A stretch of 22,210 bases of DNA from a virus: positions 1 to 22,210 of IMG/VR virus record IMGVR_UViG_3300025671_008344; one strand, 5' to 3'. The position numbers and the translations under genes are program-made. Under the pieces are notes generated by a model. That model did not search any database, had not been told where the DNA came from, and saw only the letters and a program-made list of their open reading frames with translations. Positions 8,140-14,994 of this stretch are shown here, piece by piece; position 1 is the stretch's first letter, and every line of letters begins with the position of its first letter.

Positions 8140-9374
8140 AAGTAAGTAGGGCTGTGACTTGGATGTCATTTAAGAAGCCCTTCTTTGGTTCTTGTTTGAT
8201 GCAACTTGGAACTAAGGAGAAAGACCTAGGGGGTTGTTATGGCGCTACGGATGGCACTCATATCTACTGGGATAGGGATGCGATGGGGAGACTTCAGACA
8301 GAACCTGAAGTGCGTTATGTTATGGCACATGAGACCATGCATGTAGTTCTGTTTCACTGTGAAATCTTTAAGCATCCTGAGAAATGGGATCTTGATGTAG
8401 CTAACGTAGCTATGGATTGGTCTATTAACTGGGAACTGGATACTAACTGTTATGGTGAAATGGTTCGACCTAGTGATATGATTATTGATCCCACAGGGGA
8501 AACTAATGGTTGGCATTGGCAGGAAATCTATAAGTTCTTGATGAATATTAAGAACGATAATCCTCGACCATTTCAAGGAACCCCGAAAGAAGGCAAGGGT
8601 AAAGGAGGTAATGATCCCCAAATCTCTAAACCTAATATGGATAAAATCAAGCGTCAACTTGAGAACGCTCAAGGTCACTTGTTGGTTCCTTCACATAAGC
8701 CAACAGATGCAGATATGACTAAGATGCAGAACCGTATTAAAGACGTTACTATCCGTGCAGCTGAAGCAGATAAGAATTCAGGTATCGGGTCTACTCCCGG
8801 TAGTATCCTCCAAATCATCGAGGATATTCGTGAACCAAAGGTTAATTGGGAGGAACTGCTACATAACATTGTAGTATGTAGATACCCGCAAGACTACTCA
8901 TATGCTAGAATGAACCGAAAGCATTTTGGTAGTGATCTTATTCTACCTTCTACTATCGGTACTAAGGCTGGTACTATTTGTTTAGGAATGGATACTTCTG
9001 GTTCTGTAGGACAAGAAGAGATTTCTGCCTATACTTCAGAAATGGCTTGGATTATCAATGAGCTTAAGCCGGATAGAGTAATCATGCTCAGTGCTGATTG
9101 TGGTGATCCTGTTGTTATTGAATTTCCTGCAGGTCATTACTTTGCTCCTAAAGATTTGGAGATTAAAGGAGGAGGAGGAACCTCTTTCCGACCTGTCTTT
9201 AAATATATTGAAGACAATGCTATTAACCCTGATCAAATCATTTACTTTTCTGATATGCTTCTTGGGAGATCAGAAATACCAGAAGAAGAACCTAATTACC
9301 CCGTTACCTGGGTCTGCTCCCGAGACAGGGGTTATGTACCTCCTTTTGGTGAATTTATTAGACTGGAGGTTTAA
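8124..9374 (+). CDS. VWA-like protein with HExxH metallopeptidase-type N-terminus
   Basis: This 416-residue protein resembles the putative metallopeptidase plus VWA-like family (DUF2201 type). The N-terminal domain has MAHETMH (67-73), an HExxH zinc site, with a further His78. The C-terminal domain has the MIDAS start DTSGS (290-294) and a later GGGTSF segment fitting the MIDAS threonine. The linker (about 150-220) is charged and low in hydrophobics. Such proteins occur beside MoxR ATPases, and together they form chaperone-like pairs. ATG 8124 has GGAG (8115-8118) 5 nt upstream. Whether the HExxH domain cleaves protein is unknown; in many family members peptidase activity is only predicted. 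No signal peptide is present, so it acts in the cytoplasm. Confidence 0.85.
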   Translation: MDPQLKVSRAVTWMSFKKPFFGSCLMQLGTKEKDLGGCYGATDGTHIYWDRDAMGRLQTEPEVRYVMAHETMHVVLFHCEIFKHPEKWDLDVANVAMDWSINWELDTNCYGEMVRPSDMIIDPTGETNGWHWQEIYKFLMNIKNDNPRPFQGTPKEGKGKGGNDPQISKPNMDKIKRQLENAQGHLLVPSHKPTDADMTKMQNRIKDVTIRAAEADKNSGIGSTPGSILQIIEDIREPKVNWEELLHNIVVCRYPQDYSYARMNRKHFGSDLILPSTIGTKAGTICLGMDTSGSVGQEEISAYTSEMAWIINELKPDRVIMLSADCGDPVVIEFPAGHYFAPKDLEIKGGGGTSFRPVFKYIEDNAINPDQIIYFSDMLLGRSEIPEEEPNYPVTWVCSRDRGYVPPFGEFIRLEV

Positions 9375-9376
9375 AT

Positions 9377-10534
9377 ATGCAATATGTTAATATCCATGAA
9401 TTTGCTAGGGATGAAGAGTTCTATGATAGTATAGATAACCTTTTTGGGTGGTCTAGAAATATTAGAAGTGATTGTTGGGATCAATATTTCGATATAAAGA
9501 AAGGTTCTATTCTGAAGAAATGGAATTCTGCTATTAAGCTCGCTAGAACCAATGTGCAGTCTTTGCTTGATTTCTATACAATGTTTGCCCAGCTTGATCC
9601 TGATGATGTTAAAAATGCAATTCAAAATATAGTTGATTTTGAAAGGAGAAAGCTTGAAGAGAAAGCTATTGAGAGGAATGATATCCAAAAGGTGCTAGAA
9701 TCTGCAAACCATTTATGGAATCAAGGAACTCATTTTAGCTACAGCTGGTCCTACTCCGTATCACATGAGATTGATGATATAATAGAACCGGTTCTTCAGA
9801 AAAAAGATCCAGATCTTGAGAAATACGGGTCGGATAACATGATTAGTCATAGCCTACGTGCCTGTATGTGTAAACTATCTGCATTGATCCTTCTAGAAAC
9901 TGTAGGTTCCCTTCCTATCTTCTCAGAAACTAAGGAGAAGGCCAGAGCACAGGTAGAAGCCTTGGCTAGATTTTCTTATGATGTTAAACCTTCTGCCTAT
10001 CACTGTCAAAATGTAGAATTTAAGTTAAGACTTGACGGAGAGACTGAGATAACCGCTAGAGAATGGGGAGGGGAAGAGAGCAGAGATCCTGGCGAGTTAG
10101 AATGTAAGTTTAGTTACAAAGATTTGGCAAAAGGCTATGATAGTTTTAGAGAGAAAGGTATTCCTTTGCTAGGTAGCTATGTTTGCAGATTCCAAGGTAT
10201 GCGTTCTTTGATCATTAGCGTAGAAGAAGTTGACCCTGATGATGTTGAGAAAGCGGCTAAGAAACTTAGGGTAGAACCTGATCTTAGAGACGTAAAGGTT
10301 TACAAAGTAACGGAAGGTTATTCTTTCAAGCAGAAAAAACTTGGAGGACCTTGGAGTGCTTATAATCTAACAGTTCATAAGATACCTGAAGATAGTCACT
10401 TTGTTGTAGAAGGTAATAAGCCCCCTCAAAGTGAAGAGGGTTATACTATTTTAACCAGTCTTGGTAGAGCCTTGGGTAGTAGAAATAAGAAAACTCAAAA
10501 CAATATCATTTCTATGATGAATTTTGATGACTAA
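9377..10534 (+). CDS. Unknown 385-residue protein, last large gene of MoxR-VWA block
   Basis: It starts 2 nt after the VWA gene, with GGAGG (9365-9369) 7 nt before the ATG, so it belongs to the same operon. No family is recognised. The first half is helical-looking and acidic/aromatic (a helix near 85-125, a WNQGTHFSYSWSYS stretch at about 114-127). The second half is mixed, with likely beta strands and many Lys/Asp/Glu. No membrane span or signal peptide is seen. Position makes it a candidate client or third component of the MoxR-VWA machinery. A structural role is also possible. Confidence 0.75.
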   Translation: MQYVNIHEFARDEEFYDSIDNLFGWSRNIRSDCWDQYFDIKKGSILKKWNSAIKLARTNVQSLLDFYTMFAQLDPDDVKNAIQNIVDFERRKLEEKAIERNDIQKVLESANHLWNQGTHFSYSWSYSVSHEIDDIIEPVLQKKDPDLEKYGSDNMISHSLRACMCKLSALILLETVGSLPIFSETKEKARAQVEALARFSYDVKPSAYHCQNVEFKLRLDGETEITAREWGGEESRDPGELECKFSYKDLAKGYDSFREKGIPLLGSYVCRFQGMRSLIISVEEVDPDDVEKAAKKLRVEPDLRDVKVYKVTEGYSFKQKKLGGPWSAYNLTVHKIPEDSHFVVEGNKPPQSEEGYTILTSLGRALGSRNKKTQNNIISMMNFDD

Positions 10535-10550
10535 TATAGGACATGGTTAT

Positions 10551-10868
10551 ATGAAAGGTAAATTAATTTACCACAAAGATACCTTGTTGTGGGTTAAAGA
10601 AAAAGCGGAGAAAGCCATAGAAAGGTATACTAAGAATATAGAGGAGGTCATCAGTGATAATGCACGGTTAATTGCTAATCGTGCTAATTATCATGCTGAC
10701 TCAGCCGATAGAATTCAGATAGAAAATAAAAGAATGATTTCTGAGTATATGAAGTGGAGAGATACAGCCCGTGAGGATCACGAATGGGCTACCTCCCTTC
10801 TTAATAAAATGGGATCTGAAAATACGATAGAAATATCAGTTGATCACACTATAGAAGAAGAGGATTAA
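10551..10868 (+). CDS. Unknown 105-residue helical protein
   Basis: The product is charged and almost entirely helix-forming, with heptad-like spacing (WVKEKAEKAIERYTKNIEEV and later segments) and a very acidic C-terminus ending EEED. A coiled-coil protein is likely. I prefer ATG 10551, 10 nt after AGGA (10537-10540). TTG 10524 and ATG 10527 are in frame but lack a good ribosome site and would overlap the previous gene. No family is recognised. Confidence 0.65.
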   Translation: MKGKLIYHKDTLLWVKEKAEKAIERYTKNIEEVISDNARLIANRANYHADSADRIQIENKRMISEYMKWRDTAREDHEWATSLLNKMGSENTIEISVDHTIEEED

Positions 10869-10869
10869 T

Positions 10870-11220
10870 ATGGAAACAATGCAAGAAAACATTATGCTCA
10901 TTACACCTAATACAGTGGATACTAATGTATCCCATCTGGGTAATGAGGTTTGGGTAACAACACCTTGGGATATGGATGAGCGGAAAGCTCATAACTTTAT
11001 TGATGGTGTTATTAGTCTTCATAATCACAAGAAAGAGAAGGCTTATTGTGTAGGACGTATTATCGATGTTATTAGTCTTGGTAATGGTGATTGGGCTCGT
11101 AATCGAGTAGCATTCATCTTTGAGCGTCATCCTAATGCGGTTCTTAATCCGGATGATATTCGTCGTAAAGCCAAGTTTAAAGATACTCTAACAGAATCCC
11201 ATGAACAAGTGAGGTATTGA
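10870..11220 (+). CDS. Unknown 116-residue protein
   Basis: It starts one base after the previous stop, with an AGAGG ribosome site (10859-10863). The product looks like a mixed alpha/beta soluble protein with a central DGVISL...IDVISL near-repeat (about 46-51 and 65-70). The repeat reflects a 12-bp identical stretch, 60 nt apart. Seven of eight Arg codons are CGN, unlike most neighbours but like the MoxR gene, which suggests strong expression. No family is recognised. Confidence 0.65.
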   Translation: METMQENIMLITPNTVDTNVSHLGNEVWVTTPWDMDERKAHNFIDGVISLHNHKKEKAYCVGRIIDVISLGNGDWARNRVAFIFERHPNAVLNPDDIRRKAKFKDTLTESHEQVRY

Positions 11221-11540
11221 TGGAAGTTCCATCTGATGAAAAAGTGAGGGACACCGTTGTAGATGTAATGGTGTCCTTCTTGAAAGATAAAGTATATGTT
11301 GATCAAGAAGTTCCTGAAGAGGAATTAGTACATACTTGTTATCTATATTATGATCTGGTTAATACGGCTAAAGAAGAAGTTCTCGAAACTCTTGATAAAG
11401 AAATGAGAGCAGCCGCTAAAAGCGCCTTTAGTAAAGCAGCACCTATTGATGCTTCTAATCCGGATCAGGTTGATCTTGCTGGAGGACCTAGGGCGGTTGA
11501 TAACCAAACAGGTTTTAATCTAGACAGGAAAGATGATTAA
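11220..11540 (+). CDS. Unknown 106-residue acidic protein
   Basis: ATG 11220 shares its A with the preceding TGA, and GAGG (11211-11214) supports this start over the in-frame TTG 11217. The product has an acidic helical N-terminus, an Ala/Lys-rich helix (EMRAAAKSAFSKAA, about 61-74) and a disordered C-terminal tail rich in Asp, Asn and Gly. It overlaps the next gene by one base. No family is recognised; nearby coupling suggests it is expressed with the two genes around it. Confidence 0.6.
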   Translation: MEVPSDEKVRDTVVDVMVSFLKDKVYVDQEVPEEELVHTCYLYYDLVNTAKEEVLETLDKEMRAAAKSAFSKAAPIDASNPDQVDLAGGPRAVDNQTGFNLDRKDD

Positions 11541-12235
11541 TGTTTATGTTTAAAGAGGTGCTTAAGGCCCTGATTGGGTGGGCTCTTATTGTTCCAATCA
11601 GGTTGTTTCTTGTAATCTTAGGGCTACCTTTAGTAGCTCTTGGTTTACTGTTTAAACAAGAAAACTTTAATACTAATAAACCTTTTACTCAGCATAATAA
11701 ACATAGAGACTGGTGGCACGTAGGACTCCCTAAATTCCTTTGGATATGGTCTAATGATCGTGATGGGGCTAAGGGAGATAAACGTGGCTGGTGGGACAAG
11801 AACTGCCCAACAGGTAACTCAGAAGACTTTTATTCTCAATGGATCTGGATGGCTGTTCGTAATCCTGCTAATAATCTTAGGTTTACACCGGGATTCTCTG
11901 TTAACCTAGCAGATCATAATGTTATTATCCTTGGTGGTAAATACTATGTAGATGATGATGATGATGGGTCAGGGTTAGGTTGGCAATTCTGTAAAGTATA
12001 TAGTGGAATTGGGTATTACTCTTTTTACTATTTGAGTAATCCAATGCCTGATTGGTTAGTGAAGATTTTCCCTAGCCTTAAAGATCATGTATTCCAGTTC
12101 CGTATTGGTCATAAAATTAAACCTAGATACAATGAGAAGTATTGGCTTCGCAAAGATTCTCTTACAGAGGATGAGAGGCATAGTGCATGGAAAGGGTTCA
12201 CATTTAGATGTGGGTTCCTAGATTATAAGAATTAA
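11540..12235 (+). CDS. Membrane-anchored phage protein, 231 residues
   Basis: The N-terminus carries one or two hydrophobic spans (about residues 10-37, LIGWALIVPIRLFLVILGLP onward), then a large aromatic-rich soluble part. Core features are FLWIWSNDRD (about 66-75), WIWMAVRNPANNLR (101-114), a DDDDDG run (137-142) and a C-terminal FQFRIGHK motif (about 186-193). The W-x-A-x-RNP core recalls an uncharacterised phage protein family of similar size with an N-terminal anchor (I think DUF7338), but I cannot confirm it. The gene is the last before the terminator at 12239. Function unknown. Confidence 0.7.
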   Translation: MFMFKEVLKALIGWALIVPIRLFLVILGLPLVALGLLFKQENFNTNKPFTQHNKHRDWWHVGLPKFLWIWSNDRDGAKGDKRGWWDKNCPTGNSEDFYSQWIWMAVRNPANNLRFTPGFSVNLADHNVIILGGKYYVDDDDDGSGLGWQFCKVYSGIGYYSFYYLSNPMPDWLVKIFPSLKDHVFQFRIGHKIKPRYNEKYWLRKDSLTEDERHSAWKGFTFRCGFLDYKN

Positions 12236-12238
12236 TAT

Positions 12239-12265
12239 AAGGGGTCTTAATGGCCCCTTTATTTT
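12239..12265 (+). terminator. Intrinsic terminator after membrane-anchored protein
   Basis: AAGGGGTC (12239-12246) pairs with GGCCCCTT (12252-12259) with one T-G wobble around loop TTAAT. A T-rich tail, TATTTTAT, follows. It ends the 6679-12235 block. The next gene's ribosome site begins within 3 nt, so the lysis genes need read-through or another promoter. Confidence 0.82.
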
Positions 12266-12280
12266 ATGGAGAGATTATTT

Positions 12281-12472
12281 ATGTTATTTCTTTTTTATGT
12301 ATTAATTGGTATTGGTATAGAAGATCGTGTTGATCAGTATGAAGAAAATAAACTATCTTTTTTCGAAAAACTTACGGTAGTTGTAGGTTGGCCTGTATTA
12401 ATTGGTCAGATTATTGCGGATTATGCTATTAGTAGAGATCACAAACTAATTAAAACTTTTGTTAAAGATTAA
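12281..12472 (+). CDS. Small membrane protein, 63 residues
   Basis: ATG 12281 is preferred over the in-frame ATG 12266 because GGAGAG (12268-12273) lies 7 nt before it and would be inside the coding part otherwise. The product has a hydrophobic N-terminus (MLFLFYVLIGIGI), a charged loop (EDRVDQYEENK) and a second hydrophobic stretch (about 31-49, KLTVVVGWPVLIGQIIADY), then a basic tail. Topology with two spans and its place just upstream of the endolysin make it a possible lysis-related protein, but no family is recognised. Confidence 0.6.
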   Translation: MLFLFYVLIGIGIEDRVDQYEENKLSFFEKLTVVVGWPVLIGQIIADYAISRDHKLIKTFVKD

Positions 12473-12475
12473 ATT

Positions 12476-12748
12476 ATGGATACGCCCCGATTTACTAGCG
12501 AAACCGACATTAGAAAAATGATACAGGTATCTAATAAGGATCCCTCTAAGTTCTATGATGCTTTAGGGAGAGAGATTAATGTAGGAGATGTTTGTGCTCA
12601 TATTACTAACAAGAGTATGAAAATATCTATAACACCTAGGATTATTAAAAACTTGAGGAAAACAGGTACATACGTTGTACAAGACGAGATTCAATTTGAA
12701 GAATCTAGTAGATGGTGTTCTCCTCACAAAGTACTACTTATAAGGTAA
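12476..12748 (+). CDS. Unknown 90-residue protein, SH3/KOW-like
   Basis: The middle of the protein has YDALGREINVGDVCAH (about 28-43), a D-x-x-G-R-x-I-x-V-G-D pattern typical of small beta-barrel phage proteins of the KOW/SH3 kind. A C-terminal SSRWCSPHKVLLIR segment looks like a closing strand. The ribosome site upstream of ATG 12476 is weak; the close spacing to the previous stop (3 nt) suggests coupling. A later start at Met15 is possible. Function unknown. Confidence 0.6.
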   Translation: MDTPRFTSETDIRKMIQVSNKDPSKFYDALGREINVGDVCAHITNKSMKISITPRIIKNLRKTGTYVVQDEIQFEESSRWCSPHKVLLIR

Positions 12749-12754
12749 AGGAGT

Positions 12755-13183
12755 ATGAGTTTACTAGAAAGAATTATGGAGCATGAGGGATTCCGTCCAA
12801 GACCCTATCAATGCCCTAATGGAGTATGGACTATTGGACACGGATTGACGTATCTAACTAAAGAAGAATCCGAACATATTGTTAAAGGAAGGATCATTAA
12901 GCTGATGTTACATCTTAGAGATAGGCATAATGATTGGTTGACTCGTCACTATACAGATGAGGGTCAAGAAATTCTATTAGGAGTTATGATTGAAATGTGT
13001 TTTCAGATGGGTATTAGGGGTTTTCACAGGTTTGTGAATACCATTGCTTATCTAAAGAAAGGACAACCAGCAGAAGCAGCAGTAGAGATGTTAGACAGTT
13101 TCTGGGCTCGATCTGATTCACCTAGTAGAGCTAGGGAGCTCTCTGACATTGTTATGGGGGTTGAAGATCACCTGAGAGGATAG
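12755..13183 (+). CDS. Endolysin, T4-lysozyme type (GH24)
   Basis: This 142-residue muramidase hydrolyses the MurNAc-GlcNAc bond of peptidoglycan at lysis. The N-terminal active-site region HEGFRPRPYQCPNGVWTIG aligns number for number with T4 lysozyme: Glu11 is the catalytic acid, position 20 is Cys instead of Asp, and Thr26 is kept. T4 His31 is Leu here, while a His sits at position 29. Cys at position 20 is familiar in GH24 phage enzymes of the 'Y-x-C-P-x-G' kind, so activity is expected. There is no signal peptide or SAR span, so release needs a holin. AAAGGAG (12747-12753) precedes the start. A two-span membrane protein follows 4 nt later. Confidence 0.9.
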   Translation: MSLLERIMEHEGFRPRPYQCPNGVWTIGHGLTYLTKEESEHIVKGRIIKLMLHLRDRHNDWLTRHYTDEGQEILLGVMIEMCFQMGIRGFHRFVNTIAYLKKGQPAEAAVEMLDSFWARSDSPSRARELSDIVMGVEDHLRG

Positions 13184-13187
13184 CACT

Positions 13188-13391
13188 ATGGCTAAGAAAT
13201 CCAAACAGGAAAAAATACTTAGAAAGAAACTAATTATGGAAGCTGTAAAAGATCTTACATTAGCTGTAGGTATCTTATCTTCTGTGGTTAGTATAATTAT
13301 AATACCTTTTACCTCTCCTTATTGGTGGGTTGGTTTTATTGGATTTCTTCTTTTCTTTGGTATTATGATGGTAAGTGAAGAGGAAGATTAA
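13188..13391 (+). CDS. Holin candidate, two-span membrane protein
   Basis: This 67-residue protein has a Lys-rich N-terminus (MAKKSKQEKILRKK), two membrane spans (about 22-41 and 45-62) with a short Pro/Trp turn, and an acidic end SEEED. Size, two spans and position right after the endolysin fit a class II-like holin. No sequence family is recognised, so this rests on topology and context. The reversed charge layout (basic N-terminus, acidic C-terminus) is unusual among holins. GAGAGGA (13174-13180) precedes the start by 7 nt. Another two-span protein at 16927 is a rival or antiholin candidate. Confidence 0.6.
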   Translation: MAKKSKQEKILRKKLIMEAVKDLTLAVGILSSVVSIIIIPFTSPYWWVGFIGFLLFFGIMMVSEEED

Positions 13392-13394
13392 TCT

Positions 13395-13481
13395 GCTCAG
13401 GTGGTGGAATTGGTAGACACAACAGACTTAAAATCTGTCGATATTAATATCGTGAGGGTTCGAATCCCTCTCTGAGCACCA
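13395..13481 (+). tRNA. tRNA-Leu (anticodon UAA)
   Basis: An 87-nt tRNA with all arms. The acceptor is GCTCAGG (13395-13401) with TCTGAGC (13471-13477, last pair G-T). The D-arm carries GGTAGACAC. The anticodon stem is ACAGA/TCTGT around loop CTTAAAA (anticodon TAA). A long variable arm, CGATATTAATATCG, is typical of Leu tRNAs. The T-stem is GAGGG/CCCTC with TTCGAAT, discriminator A, and CCA encoded at 13479-13481. It reads TTA/TTG codons, which are frequent in this A+T-rich genome. It is inserted 3 nt after the holin candidate. Confidence 0.97.
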
Positions 13482-13491
13482 AAGGATAAAT

Positions 13492-14073
13492 ATGACAAGT
13501 ATACTTGAAGAACACGGAATTAAACATAGTAGAAGTCAAGAACTCATTGATTTCGCATATACATTTGCAAAACATGCACATGGAGAACAAAAGAGGAAGT
13601 ATACAGGAGAACCTTATATTAACCACCCTGTAGCTGTAGCTAAGATTGTAGCTAGTGTTACAGAGGATATTGATATGATCTGTGCTGCGCTTCTCCATGA
13701 TGTTATTGAGGACACTCCTTACCAGTATTATGATATCAATCTTAAGTTTGGTTTGAGAACTGCCCAAATGGTTTTAGGTCTCACAGAATTCTCTATTAAA
13801 GAAGATGGGAATAGGTTTATTAGGAAGGAGCTAGATAGGCGATACCTGTCTAGGCAAGAGCCTAATGTCCAAACTATTAAGACAGCAGATATGATTCATA
13901 ATGCAGAAGACATTATGCAGCATGATCCTAATTTTGCAAAAGTGTATCTTAATGAAATGAGAAGGCTTCTACAAGTTATGAATAGAGGCAATAAAGAGCT
14001 TTATGCTAAAGCCTCAGAAATAGTAGAGAGAGGCCTTATGGAGTATGAAATCGAAATCAAAGAAAAACACTAA
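13492..14073 (+). CDS. HD-domain (p)ppGpp hydrolase-like protein
   Basis: This 193-residue protein matches the hydrolase half of RelA/SpoT and the stand-alone MESH1-type enzymes. Motifs are RKYTGEPYINHP (35-46, first metal His45), LLHDVIEDT (67-75, HD and ED pair) and KTADMIHN (130-137, Asp133). These are the manganese-binding His/Asp set of alarmone hydrolases that remove the 3'-pyrophosphate of (p)ppGpp. There is no synthetase, TGS or ACT domain, so it is a small alarmone hydrolase. A phage would use it to lower ppGpp or block alarmone-based defence; this is inference. AAAGGA (13481-13486) precedes ATG 13492 and overlaps the final A of the tRNA. A related nucleotide substrate cannot be excluded. 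Confidence 0.85.
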   Translation: MTSILEEHGIKHSRSQELIDFAYTFAKHAHGEQKRKYTGEPYINHPVAVAKIVASVTEDIDMICAALLHDVIEDTPYQYYDINLKFGLRTAQMVLGLTEFSIKEDGNRFIRKELDRRYLSRQEPNVQTIKTADMIHNAEDIMQHDPNFAKVYLNEMRRLLQVMNRGNKELYAKASEIVERGLMEYEIEIKEKH

Positions 14074-14074
14074 G

Positions 14075-14188
14075 ATGCGGAATATAACCGCTAAGTTTTC
14101 TAGGATATTTAATAAAGCAAAAGTGTTTAAGGATAGGAAGAAGGCTAAAAAGAAAGGATACAGGAAACATAAGAATGAGGATTATTAA
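14075..14188 (+). CDS. Very basic 37-residue peptide
   Basis: This short frame fills the gap between the HD gene (stop ending at 14073) and the lipoprotein gene, which it overlaps by 14 nt. The product has 15 Lys/Arg among 37 residues, with a dense basic run DRKKAKKKGYRKHK (20-33). The charge suggests nucleic-acid or membrane binding. There is no good ribosome site, so it depends on coupling with the HD gene. It is plausible by position only. Confidence 0.4.
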   Translation: MRNITAKFSRIFNKAKVFKDRKKAKKKGYRKHKNEDY

Positions 14189-14450
14189 AGTGGTAATCCT
14201 GATGTTTGTAGTAGGATTAATAGGGTGTTCTACAGGCGGGGGAAATTATCTCAAGTCTCCATGCCCTCCAATTGAATATACTATGATGGGGGGATCAATG
14301 GTTCCTACTCGTACATACTATAGTACAATTGAAAAAAGAAAATGTGAAACATACCTTAGATCAATAGAGGTAGAGGCGAAACAATATCGCTTACAACAAG
14401 AGATGAGGAAATATAATGAAAGAAGAGAAGCTAACGGAAACGGTATATAA
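14175..14450 (+). CDS. Small lipoprotein, 91 residues
   Basis: The N-terminus is a lipoprotein signal: MRIIKVVILM, a hydrophobic core, then lipobox LIGC with the lipidated Cys18, followed by STGGG. The mature part (about 74 residues) has two more Cys and a charged helical C-terminal half (about 50-86). Phage lipoproteins of this size can be outer-membrane spanins, superinfection-exclusion proteins or receptor blockers. The proline content is too low to call an Rz1-type spanin and no matching i-spanin lies beside it. It overlaps the ClpP-like gene by 35 nt. Function open. Confidence 0.7.
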   Translation: MRIIKVVILMFVVGLIGCSTGGGNYLKSPCPPIEYTMMGGSMVPTRTYYSTIEKRKCETYLRSIEVEAKQYRLQQEMRKYNERREANGNGI

Positions 14451-14994
14451 TCGTCCGGGAAAGATTCTTACAGATAGTGGGGTTTTGTTATTGGTAGGCG
14501 AATTTAATAACGAGAATATTCTACCTATTATCGCTAGAATCATGGAGTTTAATCTTATGCCGGAGGGTGTAAGGCCGGAATTTATTACTTTAATTATTAA
14601 CTCCCCCGGTGGTTCGGTTTCTAGTATGTTCCAGTTAGTAGATGTTATGAAAAGTAGTAAAATCCCAGTTCATACAGTAGGACAAGGTTTTGTCGCTTCC
14701 TGTGGTATTATGACCCTAATGGCAGGCGAGCCGGGACATCGTTCTGCTACTCACAATACAACTATTATGAGCCATAGTTGGAGTTCAGGAACACAAGGGA
14801 CATCTTATGATTTAGAAGCTTCGGTTAAGCATCACGATTTCCTAACTGAGAAAATGATTAATCATTATAAGAAGTGTACAGGCAAATCAGAGAGTTATAT
14901 TCGTAAACATCTGGTATTACCTACAGATATGTATTTAAGACCTGAAGAGGCTTTACAACACGGCATTATTGATGAAGTTAAGGAGACATACTAA
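14416..14994 (+). CDS. ClpP-like serine protease
   Basis: This 192-residue protein has the ClpP fold and triad: NSPGGSV (62-68, oxyanion loop), nucleophile Ser95 in GFVASCG (91-97), His120 in IMSHSWSS (117-124) and Asp171 in LPTDMYL (168-174). The length matches ClpP, but the sequence is diverged from housekeeping ClpP. In phages, ClpP-like enzymes often serve as capsid maturation proteases, but no capsid, portal or scaffold gene is near here. Alternatives are a decoy or partner for host Clp ATPases, or targeted proteolysis of host proteins. No Clp-type ATPase lies adjacent; the FtsH/p97-like AAA+ protein at 1394 is far away. The start overlaps the lipoprotein gene in another frame. Confidence 0.88.
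   Translation: MKEEKLTETVYNRPGKILTDSGVLLLVGEFNNENILPIIARIMEFNLMPEGVRPEFITLIINSPGGSVSSMFQLVDVMKSSKIPVHTVGQGFVASCGIMTLMAGEPGHRSATHNTTIMSHSWSSGTQGTSYDLEASVKHHDFLTEKMINHYKKCTGKSESYIRKHLVLPTDMYLRPEEALQHGIIDEVKETY

Noticed and set aside
11008-11079. 12-bp repeat GTTATTAGTCTT 60 nt apart
   Set aside because: It lies within a coding sequence and encodes a short VISL near-repeat. There is no sign of a mobile or regulatory element.
11953-11973. GAT-codon run as a microsatellite or phase-variation tract
   Set aside because: It is a trinucleotide run encoding five Asp, so length change would not shift the frame. It is short and likely just an acidic loop.
14175-14450. Lipoprotein as an Rz1-type outer-membrane spanin
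   Set aside because: It is not proline-rich and no inner-membrane spanin gene overlaps or adjoins it, so I leave it as an unassigned lipoprotein.
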